Below are positions 35,624-45,027 of a stretch of 64,000 nt of DNA, one piece after another. The DNA is from Kocuria dechangensis. Its GTDB lineage: Bacteria; Actinomycetota; Actinomycetes; Actinomycetales; Micrococcaceae. The notes beneath the pieces were generated by a model. That model saw only the letters and a program-made list of their open reading frames with translations, did no database searches and was not told the DNA's origin. A program made the translations under genes and the position numbers. The DNA is taken from assembly GCF_014636775.1 (NCBI RefSeq), contig NZ_BMEQ01000010.1:62001-126000 (forward strand). The letters run 5' to 3'. Positions within the stretch are counted from its first letter, which is position 1, and each line of letters begins with the position of its first letter.

Positions 35624-37780
35624 TCACGCCTGGTCGCCCGTGCGGGCCTGTTCCACCAGGTCGGCCGCCCAGGGCCGGGTCCCGCGGTGATAGGTCATGC
35701 CCTCCGGCAGTCCCTGGATCGTCGCCTCACACCCGGAGATGTCGATGGTGATCCGGCCTCCGGCCATCGGGGCGTTGGTGATGTGCAGGTCGCCGTAGGA
35801 CTCCGGGAGCACGGGATCCATCCACAATCCCCCGCGGGCCACGTCGGCGAAGTAGCCCATCAGGCTCTTCACCAGGTGGACCGGGGTGGTGGCGGCCCAG
35901 GCCTGCGGCGAGCACGCCGTCGGGTAGGGCACGGGCTCGGTGAACGTCTCGCGGCTGAAACCGCAGAACAGCTCGGGGAGCCGTCCCTCCGAGTAGTCGG
36001 CCGCCTCCAGCAGGGCCGTGGAGATCCGCTGTGCCTCCTCCACGAACCCGTAGCGCAGGAGCCCGGCGGCGATGATCGCGTTGTCGTGAGGCCAGACCGA
36101 TCCGTTGTGGTAGCTCGCGGGGTTGTAGGCGCCCATGTCGGTGGCCAGTGTCCGCACACCCCAGCCGCTGAACATCTCCGGGGACATCAGACGCTCGACC
36201 ATCCGCGGGGCCTTGTCCTCGTCGACGATGCCGAACAACAGGCACTGCCCCATGTTGGAAGCGCACGCGTCGACCGGCCGCTTGTGGCGGTCCAGGGCGA
36301 TGGCGTAGTAGCCGCGGTCGGGCAGCCAGAACCGTTCGTTGAACTGTTTCTTCAGGCGCGCAGCGCGGTCGCGGCACTCGGCGGCCAGCGTCCTGTCACC
36401 GGCGTCGTAGGCCATCCAGGAGCGGGCCAGATACGCGCTGTAGACATAGGCCTGCACCTCGCACAGCGCGATGGGCGGCTCGGCCCGCGTGCCGTCGGCG
36501 AAGTTGATGCCGTCCGGTGAGTCCTTCCACCCCTGGTTGATCAGGCCCTGGTCGTTGAGCCGGGCGTATTCGACGAAGCCGTCGCCGTCCTTGTCGCCGT
36601 AGTCCCGGATCCACGCCAGCGCCCGGTCGGCGTGGGGGAGCAGCGCGGCGATGGTCTCCGCGGCGTAGCCCCAGCGGCTGACCTCCCCGAGCAGGGCGAC
36701 GAACAGCGGCGTCGCGTCGATGCTGCCGTAGTAGGCGGACTTCCCGCCCAGGGCCAGCCCGCTGGAGACGTCCAGCCGGACCTCGTGCAGGATCTTGCCC
36801 GGCTCCTCCTCGCTCATCGGGTCCACCACGCGGCCCTGGCGGTCGGCCAGCGTCTGGATGGTCCCGATGGCCAGCGACGGATCCACCGACAGCGCCATGA
36901 AGGACGCCCACAGCGAGTCCCGCCCGAACAGCGCCATGAACCAGGGGGCCCCGGCGGCCACGACGACCCGCTCCGGGTGCTCGGGATCCTCGATGCGCAG
37001 CGCGCCCAGGTCGTCGTAGCTGCGCCGCAGAGTCCGTTCGATGGAGCGGTTGCCGATGTGCAGCACCGGGATCCTCGACACCCATTCCTGCCGGCGGCGG
37101 TCGCGCGGAGAGACCTCGCCGTCGTCCGGGCGGACGAAGGGCGCCACCGGATCGGATCCCCCCACGGTCGGCAGGACGCTCAGAGTCGTGCTCCAGTGCC
37201 CGTGCGGCGGGACGACCACGCGGTAGGTCAGGGCCTCCGGGGTGACGTCGGCGCCGCCGGCCGACACCACGACGCCCTTGCTGACGCCGTGCCAGGCGGC
37301 CCGGATGGTCAGCGTCTCGCCCTCCGGCCGGCGGGTCTCCTCCCAGCGCCGCTGGATGCGCGCTTCCTTCACCTCGAAGAGGTCCGCGAAATCGGAGGCG
37401 ACGCCGAGGGCGACCACGCACTCGGCCGCGGCCGATGAGTAGTTCCGGACCGTGATCTGCTCCGTGAGCCCGGCACCGACCTCGCGGAGACGCTCCACGA
37501 TCAGCGGGCTGTCCGCGTGCCCGTCGGGCCCGGGCACGCGACCGGCGAAAAGGGCCCGGTACGGCTCCTTGGTCTCCCCCGCCAGCGGTTCCAGGGGCCG
37601 GCCGTTGACGCTCAGCTGCCAGCGGGACAGGATGCGGGTGTCCTCGCAGAAGACCCCGTGCGGGTGTTCGGGGTGGATGTCGCCGTTCGACGCGGAGATG
37701 CAGAAGGACGAACCCTCCACCAGGGTCACCGTCCCGGGCCCCAGTGGACCGGCGGCAGTGTCGGCATTCCATCCAGCCAT
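35624..37780 (-). CDS. Amylo-alpha-1,6-glucosidase (glycogen debranching-type)
   Basis: A 718-residue protein. Residues about 15-225 form the N-terminal domain of the bacterial GDE family (TLVEGSSFCISASNGDIHPEHPHGVFCEDTRILS). From about 280 onwards it is a GH15-like (alpha/alpha)6 catalytic barrel with APWFMALFGRDSLW, DGFVEYA and NHGSVWPHDNA-type motifs (here YHNGSVWPHDNA). These enzymes cut alpha-1,6 branches of glycogen or related oligosaccharides. It is cytoplasmic with no signal peptide. A GGAGCCGGGA element precedes the ATG. The stop lies 95 bases before fdhA on the same strand. Confidence 0.9.
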   Translation of the reverse strand: MAGWNADTAAGPLGPGTVTLVEGSSFCISASNGDIHPEHPHGVFCEDTRILSRWQLSVNGRPLEPLAGETKEPYRALFAGRVPGPDGHADSPLIVERLREVGAGLTEQITVRNYSSAAAECVVALGVASDFADLFEVKEARIQRRWEETRRPEGETLTIRAAWHGVSKGVVVSAGGADVTPEALTYRVVVPPHGHWSTTLSVLPTVGGSDPVAPFVRPDDGEVSPRDRRRQEWVSRIPVLHIGNRSIERTLRRSYDDLGALRIEDPEHPERVVVAAGAPWFMALFGRDSLWASFMALSVDPSLAIGTIQTLADRQGRVVDPMSEEEPGKILHEVRLDVSSGLALGGKSAYYGSIDATPLFVALLGEVSRWGYAAETIAALLPHADRALAWIRDYGDKDGDGFVEYARLNDQGLINQGWKDSPDGINFADGTRAEPPIALCEVQAYVYSAYLARSWMAYDAGDRTLAAECRDRAARLKKQFNERFWLPDRGYYAIALDRHKRPVDACASNMGQCLLFGIVDEDKAPRMVERLMSPEMFSGWGVRTLATDMGAYNPASYHNGSVWPHDNAIIAAGLLRYGFVEEAQRISTALLEAADYSEGRLPELFCGFSRETFTEPVPYPTACSPQAWAATTPVHLVKSLMGYFADVARGGLWMDPVLPESYGDLHITNAPMAGGRITIDISGCEATIQGLPEGMTYHRGTRPWAADLVEQARTGDQA

Positions 37781-37819
37781 TCCCGGCTCCTCCGAGGGAC
37801 TGACGTCAACGGCTCAGCA

Positions 37820-37837
37820 CCGGGCGGAGCCGCCCGG
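37820..37837 (-). terminator. Short GC hairpin downstream of the SnoaL-like gene
   Basis: CCGGGCGG and CCGCCCGG flank AG, a tight stem in the 230-base gap between two minus-strand genes. The gap also has a TGACGTCA palindrome at 37801-37808. It could end transcription from the upstream gene. Confidence 0.4.
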
Positions 37838-38010
37838 ACCGTGGTCCTCCGCGGCCGGCCTCCGTCAGGTGTCCATCGACGCTACGCCTGCGTCCTCGTG
37901 GATGCCAGTCCCGCGTGGGCACCGGGGAAGGATCCCCGTGGCCGGCAACGCTGCCTCCATCGAGGAGGCCCGGGGACGAGCAGGCCGACGGTCGACCTGA
38001 CGACGTCCCG

Positions 38011-38490
38011 CTAGGGGCGGCGACCCCTGCCCGCGGCCCGAGCCGCGGAGGCCATGGCGTGCGACAGCCGGGAAGGCAGCGAGTGTGGATCCGGGAGGCC
38101 TATCGGCCTGACTCTTCCGTTGTGCAGGGCCGCGAACTTCCACTGGTCGTCCGTCTTGAGCGCCACCAGCGTCTGCCGCGACAGGCGTCTCCTGGGCAGC
38201 GTCGATCGCCATGGCATCAGCACGGATGCCGTTCCGTGGACGATCGCGACATCGGGGGTGAGGAAGCGGATCGACTCGATGTCACCCACGAGCGCTGACC
38301 CCTTCAGCACGCCCCGGAACAGTCGATCGTGGTTCCGGACCATCGCCGCCCGCCCGATCGCGCGGGTGCCGTCATAGGAGACGTAATCGCTGTCCTCGGT
38401 GAAGCACGCACCGTAGGCGTCGGCATCGTTGTCGGTCCACGCCTGCTTGAGGCGCTCGTAGAGCTCCTGTATCCGGTCTTCTTCACTCAT
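38011..38490 (-). CDS. SnoaL/NTF2-like (SgcJ/EcaC-type) protein
   Basis: A 159-residue protein whose residues about 5-125 form a cone-shaped NTF2-like fold: RIQELYERLKQAWTDNDADAYGACFTEDSDYVSYDG is the conserved SgcJ/DUF4440 opening, and DVAIVHGTASVL lies on the sheet. The last 30 residues are a basic Arg-rich tail. Members bind small hydrophobic ligands or act as isomerases; the substrate is unknown. GGAAGGA before the ATG at 38490 favours it over an ATG eight codons upstream. Confidence 0.8.
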   Translation of the reverse strand: MSEEDRIQELYERLKQAWTDNDADAYGACFTEDSDYVSYDGTRAIGRAAMVRNHDRLFRGVLKGSALVGDIESIRFLTPDVAIVHGTASVLMPWRSTLPRRRLSRQTLVALKTDDQWKFAALHNGRVRPIGLPDPHSLPSRLSHAMASAARAAGRGRRP

Positions 38491-38576
38491 TGCCTGTCCT
38501 TCCGGTCGCGACATGATGGACCTGACGGTGGTGGCCGGTGGTCCACCACTCCGTGGGGTCTCGGCGGAACGGGAGA

Positions 38577-39251
38577 CTAGTCGAGCCGCAGGATGTGGAT
38601 GCCGCGCTCCAGGCCGCGCTCGACGGCCTCGACCGCGTCGTCGATGTCGTGGCCCGGGGGCAGCGCGGGCGGCAGGCCCACGAGCGCGCGGTCCACGAGC
38701 CCGGTGTCCATGTGGGGCAGCCGGGCGTCCACGATCGCGATCCGGCGACGGCGCAGCTCCCGCCGCAGCGACCCGAGCCACGAGGCCATGGCCGCCTTGC
38801 TGGCGGCGTAGGCGGCCATCCCGGCCAGCGGGAGCTCTGCGACCACTCCGGTGAGCACCGCGACGGCGCCGCCGTCCGACAGGTGGGGCAGAGCCGCCCG
38901 GATCAGGGCCATGGGGCCGAGCGCGTTGACCTCGAACAGTTCCTCCACGACCGCGTCGTCCTCCTCGGCGGCCGGGCCGAACGCGGCGACGCCGGTGGCG
39001 AGGACCACGGCGTCGAGGCCGCCGAGCTCCTCGACGGCACGGTCCACCACCGCGGCGGCCGCGGCGTGGTCGACGAGGTCCAGGGCGTGGGCGGCGCGCA
39101 GGCTGAGCCGGCGCCGCAGCTCCTCGGCGGCCGCCGCGGAGCGGCCGGTCACCACGATCGCGGTGGTCCGTTCGCCCAGCCGCTCGCACAGCCGCTGCCC
39201 GAGCACTCCGGTCGCGCCCACCACGAGGATCCTCGCGCCGTTCAGGTCCAT
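38577..39251 (-). CDS. Short-chain dehydrogenase/reductase
   Basis: A 224-residue SDR. The cofactor loop is GATGVLG near residues 12-18, VLATGVAAFG replaces the NNAG region, and the YxxxK pair is in AAYAASKAA. It is shorter than most classical SDRs and its C-terminal substrate loop is reduced. The acidic/basic pattern TGRS after strand 2 suggests NADP. GGAGGACGACC precedes the ATG. It is divergent from the lipoprotein gene, and its role is unknown. Confidence 0.82.
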   Translation of the reverse strand: MDLNGARILVVGATGVLGQRLCERLGERTTAIVVTGRSAAAAEELRRRLSLRAAHALDLVDHAAAAAVVDRAVEELGGLDAVVLATGVAAFGPAAEEDDAVVEELFEVNALGPMALIRAALPHLSDGGAVAVLTGVVAELPLAGMAAYAASKAAMASWLGSLRRELRRRRIAIVDARLPHMDTGLVDRALVGLPPALPPGHDIDDAVEAVERGLERGIHILRLD

Positions 39252-39558
39252 GGTCGTCCTCCAGCCCCGGTCGCCGCGACACCGGCCGACCTCTGTGCTC
39301 CGAGCGTACTCAGCCTCTCCGACGCCGCCCAGGGCCGGTCGGGATCTTCCACGAGCCCGAAGCCGCCCGGCCGTCGTGGCCGGTGCGGACTGCATCGGGG
39401 ACGAGCAGGCCGAAGAATTTGCAGTTCGACAACGATTGACCGGCCCGGGCGCCGGACCGTTGCCGCGGCCGTGCCCGCCTGGCTAGATTGCACTCCTCGG
39501 GGGCGTGCCGGGCGACGGCTCGTGGCGCACACGGCCCCGGAGCGGAGGACCGGTCGCC
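39252..39558. promoter_or_regulatory. Intergenic region with lipoprotein-gene promoter
   Basis: A 307-base divergent gap. TTGCCG (39460-39465) and TAGATT (39484-39489) are 18 bases apart and should drive the lipoprotein gene. A small AT-rich pocket (39414-39440) includes TTGACC, which has no matching -10. I see no other genes, RNA or repeats here. Confidence 0.45.
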
Positions 39559-40389
39559 ATGTCACCCACCACGCCTCGACCGTCCGGGGCCCTCGCGGCC
39601 GCGGTGGCGACCTCCCTCCTCCTGGGGGCCTGCGGCGCCCCCTCCCCGGACGACGCGAGCGCCGGCACGACGACCCCGGGCCCCGCCCCGGAGACGACTG
39701 CCGCGTCCGAACCGGCTCCCACCGCGGAGCCGACCACGGCCGCTCCGGCTCCCAGCTCTGCGGCTCCCACGGGCACCCCGTCGGCCGGGCCGACGGAGCC
39801 GGCCGGGCCGGCCGAGCCCGTGAAGCTGGTGACGTACACCGGAACGGCGGCCGACGCCGCGTTCGCCTTCGAGCTGCCCGCGACGTGGGCGGTCGACGGC
39901 GAGTTCACGGACGTCGGCGGCACGGTGGCGGTCGTCGGGCCGGACGGCGCTCCGGTCGGCCACCTGTCCGTCCTCATCGCATGGGGCGCGGAGTGCGGAC
40001 CCGACTGCTCGACGCCGCCGGTGGTTCACCTCGGCGACGTGCCGGGGAGCGTGCCGCTGTCCGCCAGCGGCGACTTCGTGGTGCGCTCCGTGGCCATGGA
40101 CCTCACCTCCGCCCCCGAGATCCGGAACGCGTACGGCTGGCCGGACAGCGTGCGGCTCGTGACGTCCCTGACCGACGCCGAGGTGCCGCCGCCCACGGGG
40201 ATGCTCCCCCACGTCATGCACGGGCTGGGCTCGGTCGAAACCGGGGTGGTCGCCCCCAACGGCGTCACCTACCGCACGGTGATCTTCAGCTCGGTCCACG
40301 ACTTCGCCACGCTCGAGGAGGCCCAGGCGTACGTCGCGTCCGAGGAGCACCGGCAGGTCCAGGCGATGATCGCGTCGTTCCGGGCGTAG
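39559..40389 (+). CDS. Putative lipoprotein
   Basis: A 276-residue protein with a lipoprotein signal peptide; the lipobox LLLGAC puts the lipidated Cys at about residue 29. A Thr/Pro/Ala-rich linker of about 60 residues follows, then a globular part with FAFELPATWAVDGE, resembling the actinobacterial PsbP/DUF1795-like surface fold. Two Cys in GAECGPDC may form a disulfide. GGAGGACC precedes the ATG. Function is unknown. Confidence 0.8.
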   Translation: MSPTTPRPSGALAAAVATSLLLGACGAPSPDDASAGTTTPGPAPETTAASEPAPTAEPTTAAPAPSSAAPTGTPSAGPTEPAGPAEPVKLVTYTGTAADAAFAFELPATWAVDGEFTDVGGTVAVVGPDGAPVGHLSVLIAWGAECGPDCSTPPVVHLGDVPGSVPLSASGDFVVRSVAMDLTSAPEIRNAYGWPDSVRLVTSLTDAEVPPPTGMLPHVMHGLGSVETGVVAPNGVTYRTVIFSSVHDFATLEEAQAYVASEEHRQVQAMIASFRA

Positions 40390-40503
40390 TGGTGCCGGCC
40401 CGCAGGCCCGCCGGTCTCACGGCCGCGGCACACGGCTTCCGGGCACATCTCGCCCCGGGTGTCGGTGGAGCGGACGGCCGGCAACCGTGTCCGGGCGCGT
40501 CAC

Positions 40504-40509
40504 TACACT
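40504..40509 (+). promoter_or_regulatory. -10 box for leaderless MFS gene
   Basis: TACACT ends seven bases before the ATG at 40517 and no Shine-Dalgarno is present, the same geometry as at 25411-25416. Confidence 0.42.
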
Positions 40510-40516
40510 GGGCCGC

Positions 40517-42040
40517 ATGAACGAGCAGGAACCGGCTCCGCCCCGGGCCGCCGCGGCTCCCGACGGGGGTGCGGGACTCCCCGCAACCGCCGCGCCCGTG
40601 GGGAATCCCGCGCCGGTCGAGGGCGGCGAGCCCCCGGGCCTGGCCGATCCCGACGCCGTCGACACGTCCGTGCGCAGCCCGGCGCAGCGGTCCCGCACCT
40701 TCGCCGGGATCCTGGTGAACACCGCGCTCGCCAACATCACGACCAGCTACCTGTGGTTCGCCCTGACGTTCTGGGTCTACCTGCAGACGCGCAACGTGAT
40801 CGCCACCGGGGTGATCGGCGGAGCGTACATGCTGCTGATCGCCCTCTCCAGCATCAGCTTCGGCACCTTCGTGGACCGCTACCGCAAGCTGTCCGTGATG
40901 CGCTTCGCGGCCGGCTTCACCCTGGTGATGTTCCTGCTGTCCGGGGTCGTGTTCCTGCTGACCCCCACCGCCCGGCTGGTGGACCTGACCCGGCCGTGGT
41001 TCTGGGTCTTCGCCCTGGTCGTCCTGACCGGCGCGGTGGTGGAGAACATGCGCAACATCGCCCTGTCCACCACGGTCACCATCCTCATCGAGCCGGACCG
41101 GCGGGCCAACGCCAACGGGCTGGTGGGCATGGTGCAGGGGCTGATGTTCATCGTCACCTCGGTGCTCTCCGGGCTGTCGGTCGGGCTGCTGGGCATGGGC
41201 TGGACGATCGTCCTCGCCCTGGTGCTCACCGCACTGGCCTTCGGGCACCTGCTCACGCTGCGGATGCCCGAGGAGGTGCGCGCGGCCGCCACGGACGCGC
41301 ACGGCGGGTTCGACCTGCGCGGCTCCTTCGCCGCCGTGCTGGCCATTTCCGGACTGTTCGCGCTGATCCTGTTCTCCACGTTCAACAACTTCATCGGCGG
41401 CGTCTACCTGGCGCTGATGGACCCCTACGGCCTGGAGCTGTTCCCCGTGGAGCTGTGGGGGACGTACTTCGCGCTCGGGGCCACCGGGTTCATCGTGGGC
41501 GGGGCGCTGATCGGCAAGTTCGGGCTCGGCTCCAACCCGCTGCGAACCATGCTCCTGGCGGTGGTGGCGATGGGGTTCCTCGGCGCGGTGTTCACGCTGC
41601 GCGAGTGGGCGTGGCTGTACGTGGCAGGCATCTGGCTGTACCTGGTCCTGGTGCCGTTCGTGGAGGCCGCCGAGCAGACGATCATCCAGCGGGTGGTGCC
41701 CCTGCACCGGCAGGGGAGGGTGTTCGGGTTCGCCATGGCGTTCGAGTCGGCGGCCGCGCCGATCACCGCGTTCCTCATCGCGCCGATCGCCCAGGTCTGG
41801 ATCATCCCGTACGCGCGGTCCGCGGAGGGCGCGGCCCGGCTGGCCCCGCTGCTGGGGGAGGGCACCTCCCGCGGCATCGCCCTGGTGTTCCTGGTGGCCG
41901 GGATCGTCATGATCGCCGCCGCGCTGCTGGCCTTCCTGACCCCGGTCTACCGCCGGGTCTCGGCGTCGTACGCGCGGATGGCCGCGGAGGACGCGGGGGA
42001 CACCGGGGACGGGGTCTCAGCCCCCTCGCTCTCCGGATGA
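40517..42040 (+). CDS. MFS transporter (Mef/DHA3-like)
   Basis: A 507-residue protein with a Pro/Ala-rich soluble N-terminus (about 60 residues), then about 12 membrane segments. ALTFWVYLQTRNVIATGVIGGAYML and LALMDPYGLELFPVELWGTYFALGATGF resemble macrolide-efflux (Mef) type permeases. It probably exports a small hydrophobic compound. The stop codon lies inside a 19-bp tandem repeat. It is convergent with the acyl-CoA ligase gene. Confidence 0.85.
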   Translation: MNEQEPAPPRAAAAPDGGAGLPATAAPVGNPAPVEGGEPPGLADPDAVDTSVRSPAQRSRTFAGILVNTALANITTSYLWFALTFWVYLQTRNVIATGVIGGAYMLLIALSSISFGTFVDRYRKLSVMRFAAGFTLVMFLLSGVVFLLTPTARLVDLTRPWFWVFALVVLTGAVVENMRNIALSTTVTILIEPDRRANANGLVGMVQGLMFIVTSVLSGLSVGLLGMGWTIVLALVLTALAFGHLLTLRMPEEVRAAATDAHGGFDLRGSFAAVLAISGLFALILFSTFNNFIGGVYLALMDPYGLELFPVELWGTYFALGATGFIVGGALIGKFGLGSNPLRTMLLAVVAMGFLGAVFTLREWAWLYVAGIWLYLVLVPFVEAAEQTIIQRVVPLHRQGRVFGFAMAFESAAAPITAFLIAPIAQVWIIPYARSAEGAARLAPLLGEGTSRGIALVFLVAGIVMIAAALLAFLTPVYRRVSASYARMAAEDAGDTGDGVSAPSLSG

Positions 42041-42078
42041 CCCGGCGCTCTCCGGATGACCCGGCGCTCTCCGGATGA
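42027..42078. repeat. 19-bp tandem repeat, 2.7 copies
   Basis: The unit CGCTCTCCGGATGACCCGG begins at 42027 and 42046; a partial third copy runs from 42065 to 42078. The first copy contains the MFS stop codon. It lies between convergent genes. Confidence 0.92.
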
Positions 42079-42102
42079 GAAGAGCCGTCGGCGGGCCGGG
42101 GG

Positions 42103-43734
42103 TCAGTGCTGGAGGTCCAGCAGCCTCAGCGACTCCTCGCGCATCTCCACCTTGCGGACCTTGCCGGTGACGGTCATGGGGAACTCGTCGACCACGTGGA
42201 CGTAGCGGGGGATCTTGTGCCGGGAGATCCGCCCCTCGCAGAACGCCCTGAGGGACTCCGCGGTCATCGGCTCGGCACCCTCGCGCAGCCGGACCCAGGC
42301 CATGATCTCCTCGCCGTACGTCTCGTCGGGCACGCCGACGACCTGGACGTCGAGGACGTCCGGGTGGGTCAGCAGGAACTCCTCGACCTCGCGGGGGTAG
42401 ATGTTCTCCCCGCCGCGGATCACCATGTCCTTGATCCGGCCGGTGATCTGCACGTACCCGTCCTCGTCCATGACGGCGAGGTCCCCGGAGTGCATCCAGC
42501 CCTCGTCGTCGATGGCCTGGGCGGTCCTCTCCGGCTCGTCCCAGTAGCCCTTCATGACGCTGTAGCCGCGGGCGCAGAACTCGCCGGGGGTCCCGCGCGG
42601 CACGGTCTCGGCGGTGGCGGGGTCGATCACCTTGACCTCCAGGTGCGGGCCCGCCCGGCCCACGGTGGTGGTGCGGCGCTCGAACGAGTCGTCCCGGCGG
42701 GTCTGGGTGGACACCGGGGAGGTCTCGGTCATGCCGTAGCAGATGCTGACCTCGGCCATGTTCATCCGCTCGATCACCGCGCGCATGGTGGGCGCGGGGC
42801 AGGGGGCGCCGGCCATCACGCCGGTGCGCAGGCTGGAGAGGTCGATGTCGCCGAGGTGCTCCAGGCCCAGCTCGGCGACGAACATGGTGGGCACCCCGTA
42901 GAGGCTGGTGCACCGCTCCTGCTCGACCGCCCGCAGCGCCGACCCGGGGGTGAACACGGGCCCCGGAACCACCATGCAGGAGCCGTGGGTGGTGCACGCC
43001 AAGTTGCCGATGACCATGCCGAAGCAGTGGTAGAAGGGCACCGGGATGCACACCCGGTCGGTCTCGTCGTAGCCGAGCAGCTCGCCGATGAACCACCCGT
43101 TGTTGAGGATGTTGCGGTGGCTGAGCGTGGCGCCCTTCGGGAAGCCGGTGGTCCCGGAGGTGTACTGGATGTTGATCGCGTCCTCCGGGTCCAGGCGCTC
43201 GCCGATCCCGTCGAGGAGGGCGTCGTCGGCGTCGGCGCCCGCGAGCTCGTCCCACGCGGAGGTGCCCATGACGACGACCCGCCGCAGCTCCGGGCAGCCG
43301 TCGTGGACCTCGTCGAGCATCCCCGGGTAGTCCGAGCTCCTGAACCCCGGGTGCGCCACCACGGTGCTGATCCCGGACTGGCGGAGGACGTAGGCCAGCT
43401 CGTGCGGACGGTAGGCGGGGTTGACGGTCACGAGGATCGCCCCGAGCTCGGCGGTCGCGTACTGCACGAGCACCCACTCCCACGTGTTGGGCCCCCAGAT
43501 CCCCACCCGGTCGCCGGAGCGCACGCCGAAGCGGTGCAGGCCGGTGGCCAGCCGCCGGACGTCGCGGTGGAACTGCGCGTAGGTCCACCGCCTCCCGCCG
43601 GCCACGTCCACCAGGGCCTCCTGGTCGGGGAAGCGCACGGCGGTCTGCGCGAGGTTCCGGGGGATCGTCTGGACCAGGAGAGGCGGCTCGGCCTCCCCTG
43701 CGGCGTAGGACAGGTTGTCGTGCAGCAGTTCCAC
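42103..43734 (-). CDS. Acyl-CoA synthetase (FadD35-like)
   Basis: A 543-residue AMP-forming ligase. The P-loop-like motif YTSGTTGFPKG (about 182-192), YGMTETSP and SGDLAVMDEDGY are the adenylate motifs, and GRIKDMVIRGGENIYP is the hinge; the catalytic Lys is in TVTGKVRK. It should activate a fatty or branched acid to its CoA ester. M. tuberculosis has fadD35 at the same place beside its accA1-accD1 cluster. The start is GTG at 43734 after a GGGAGA element. It follows the acyl-CoA dehydrogenase gene on the same strand. Confidence 0.9.
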   Translation of the reverse strand: MELLHDNLSYAAGEAEPPLLVQTIPRNLAQTAVRFPDQEALVDVAGGRRWTYAQFHRDVRRLATGLHRFGVRSGDRVGIWGPNTWEWVLVQYATAELGAILVTVNPAYRPHELAYVLRQSGISTVVAHPGFRSSDYPGMLDEVHDGCPELRRVVVMGTSAWDELAGADADDALLDGIGERLDPEDAINIQYTSGTTGFPKGATLSHRNILNNGWFIGELLGYDETDRVCIPVPFYHCFGMVIGNLACTTHGSCMVVPGPVFTPGSALRAVEQERCTSLYGVPTMFVAELGLEHLGDIDLSSLRTGVMAGAPCPAPTMRAVIERMNMAEVSICYGMTETSPVSTQTRRDDSFERRTTTVGRAGPHLEVKVIDPATAETVPRGTPGEFCARGYSVMKGYWDEPERTAQAIDDEGWMHSGDLAVMDEDGYVQITGRIKDMVIRGGENIYPREVEEFLLTHPDVLDVQVVGVPDETYGEEIMAWVRLREGAEPMTAESLRAFCEGRISRHKIPRYVHVVDEFPMTVTGKVRKVEMREESLRLLDLQH

Positions 43735-43827
43735 GGGTGTCTCCCGGCTCGGTCGGTGGGGGGTGGCGGTCGTCCGGCGCTCGCCACTGTACGTGACCCG
43801 GCTCACGTCCCGTCGTGTGTGACGTGC

Positions 43828-45027
43828 TCAGCCCTCGGCCACGGCGCGCCCGATCGTCTCCCGGAGGATCTCGCTCGTGCCGCCGAAGATCGTCAGCAGC
43901 CGGGAGGCCAGGTACGCCTGGGCCACCGGGTACTCGAGGATGTAGCCGTAGCCGCCGTGCAGCTGCAGGCACCGGTCCGTGACGGCCTTCGCGCGCTCGC
44001 TCGCCCAGTACTTGGCCTTGGAGGCGCCGACGACGTCGAGCGCGCCGGCGTTGAACGCGTGCACGGCCCGCCGGACGTACGCCTCGGTGGCCTCGACCTC
44101 GACCACCAGGTCTGCGACCTCGAAGCGCGAGTGCTGGAAGTCCAGCACGCGGGAGCCGAAGGCCGTGCGGTCCCTCGTGTACCGGACGGTCTCCTCCAGG
44201 GCGGCCCGGGCGACGGCGGCCGCGGCCACGGCGATCGCGAGCCGGCCCTGGGGCAGCAGCTGCTGGATCTGGCGCAGCCCCCCGCCCTGGGTCCCGACCA
44301 GGTTGCTCCCGGGCACCCGGACGTCCTCGAAGAACAGCTCGGCGGTGTCCGAGGCCTTCACGCCCATCTTGTCGAGCTGCCGGCCGACCTCGTAGCCGGG
44401 GGAGTCGGCCTTGTGCACCAGGAACAGGCTGAAGCTGTCCTCGCCCGCGCGGTCGGTCCGGCCGTCGGTGCGGGCCAGCACCAGCGCGGCGTCCCCGCTG
44501 ATCCCGTTGCCGATGAACGTCTTCTGCCCGGTGAGCACCCAGTCCTCTCGGTCGCGCACGGCCCGTGTCCGCACCCCGCGCAGGTCGGACCCGGCCCCCG
44601 GCTCGGTCCAGGCCACGGAGGTGACGAGCTCCCCGGTGAGGATCCGCGGCAACCAGCGCTCCTTCTGCTCCTCGGTGCCGTGGGCGAGCAGGTGGGGCAG
44701 CACCCAGTCGTCGTTGAGGTGGAAGGCCAGGGCCGCGCCGAGGGCGCCCCGGCGCACGAGCTCCTCGTCGAGCACAGCGCGGAACCGGTAGTCGGTCAGG
44801 CCCATGCCGCCGTACTCCTCCGGCACGGCCAGGCCGAGCAGGCCGGCCTCCCCGGCGTCGGTCCACAGGCTGCGGGGCATCATGTGCTCGGCGTCCCAGG
44901 AGGCGTAGTGCGGCTCGACCTTGCGGACCACGAACTCGCGGGCGACCTCGCGGAACTCCTCGTGCTCCTCCTCGTAGAAGGCGGAGTCGCCGAGGGGGAA
45001 GGGCTGGGCGGACGGGGACTCGGTCAC
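43828..45027 (-). CDS. Acyl-CoA dehydrogenase
   Basis: A 399-residue flavoenzyme. WTEPGAGSDL and the C-terminal FGGTSEI are family motifs; YRFRAVLDEELVRRG is in the N-terminal helical domain. The catalytic base should be the Glu in QLHGGYGYILEY. It dehydrogenates a short or branched acyl-CoA, giving electrons to ETF (etfBA is in this block). GTG start after GGAGGCACACC; the start overlaps the tetR stop by four bases (GTGA). Confidence 0.9.
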   Translation of the reverse strand: MTESPSAQPFPLGDSAFYEEEHEEFREVAREFVVRKVEPHYASWDAEHMMPRSLWTDAGEAGLLGLAVPEEYGGMGLTDYRFRAVLDEELVRRGALGAALAFHLNDDWVLPHLLAHGTEEQKERWLPRILTGELVTSVAWTEPGAGSDLRGVRTRAVRDREDWVLTGQKTFIGNGISGDAALVLARTDGRTDRAGEDSFSLFLVHKADSPGYEVGRQLDKMGVKASDTAELFFEDVRVPGSNLVGTQGGGLRQIQQLLPQGRLAIAVAAAAVARAALEETVRYTRDRTAFGSRVLDFQHSRFEVADLVVEVEATEAYVRRAVHAFNAGALDVVGASKAKYWASERAKAVTDRCLQLHGGYGYILEYPVAQAYLASRLLTIFGGTSEILRETIGRAVAEG

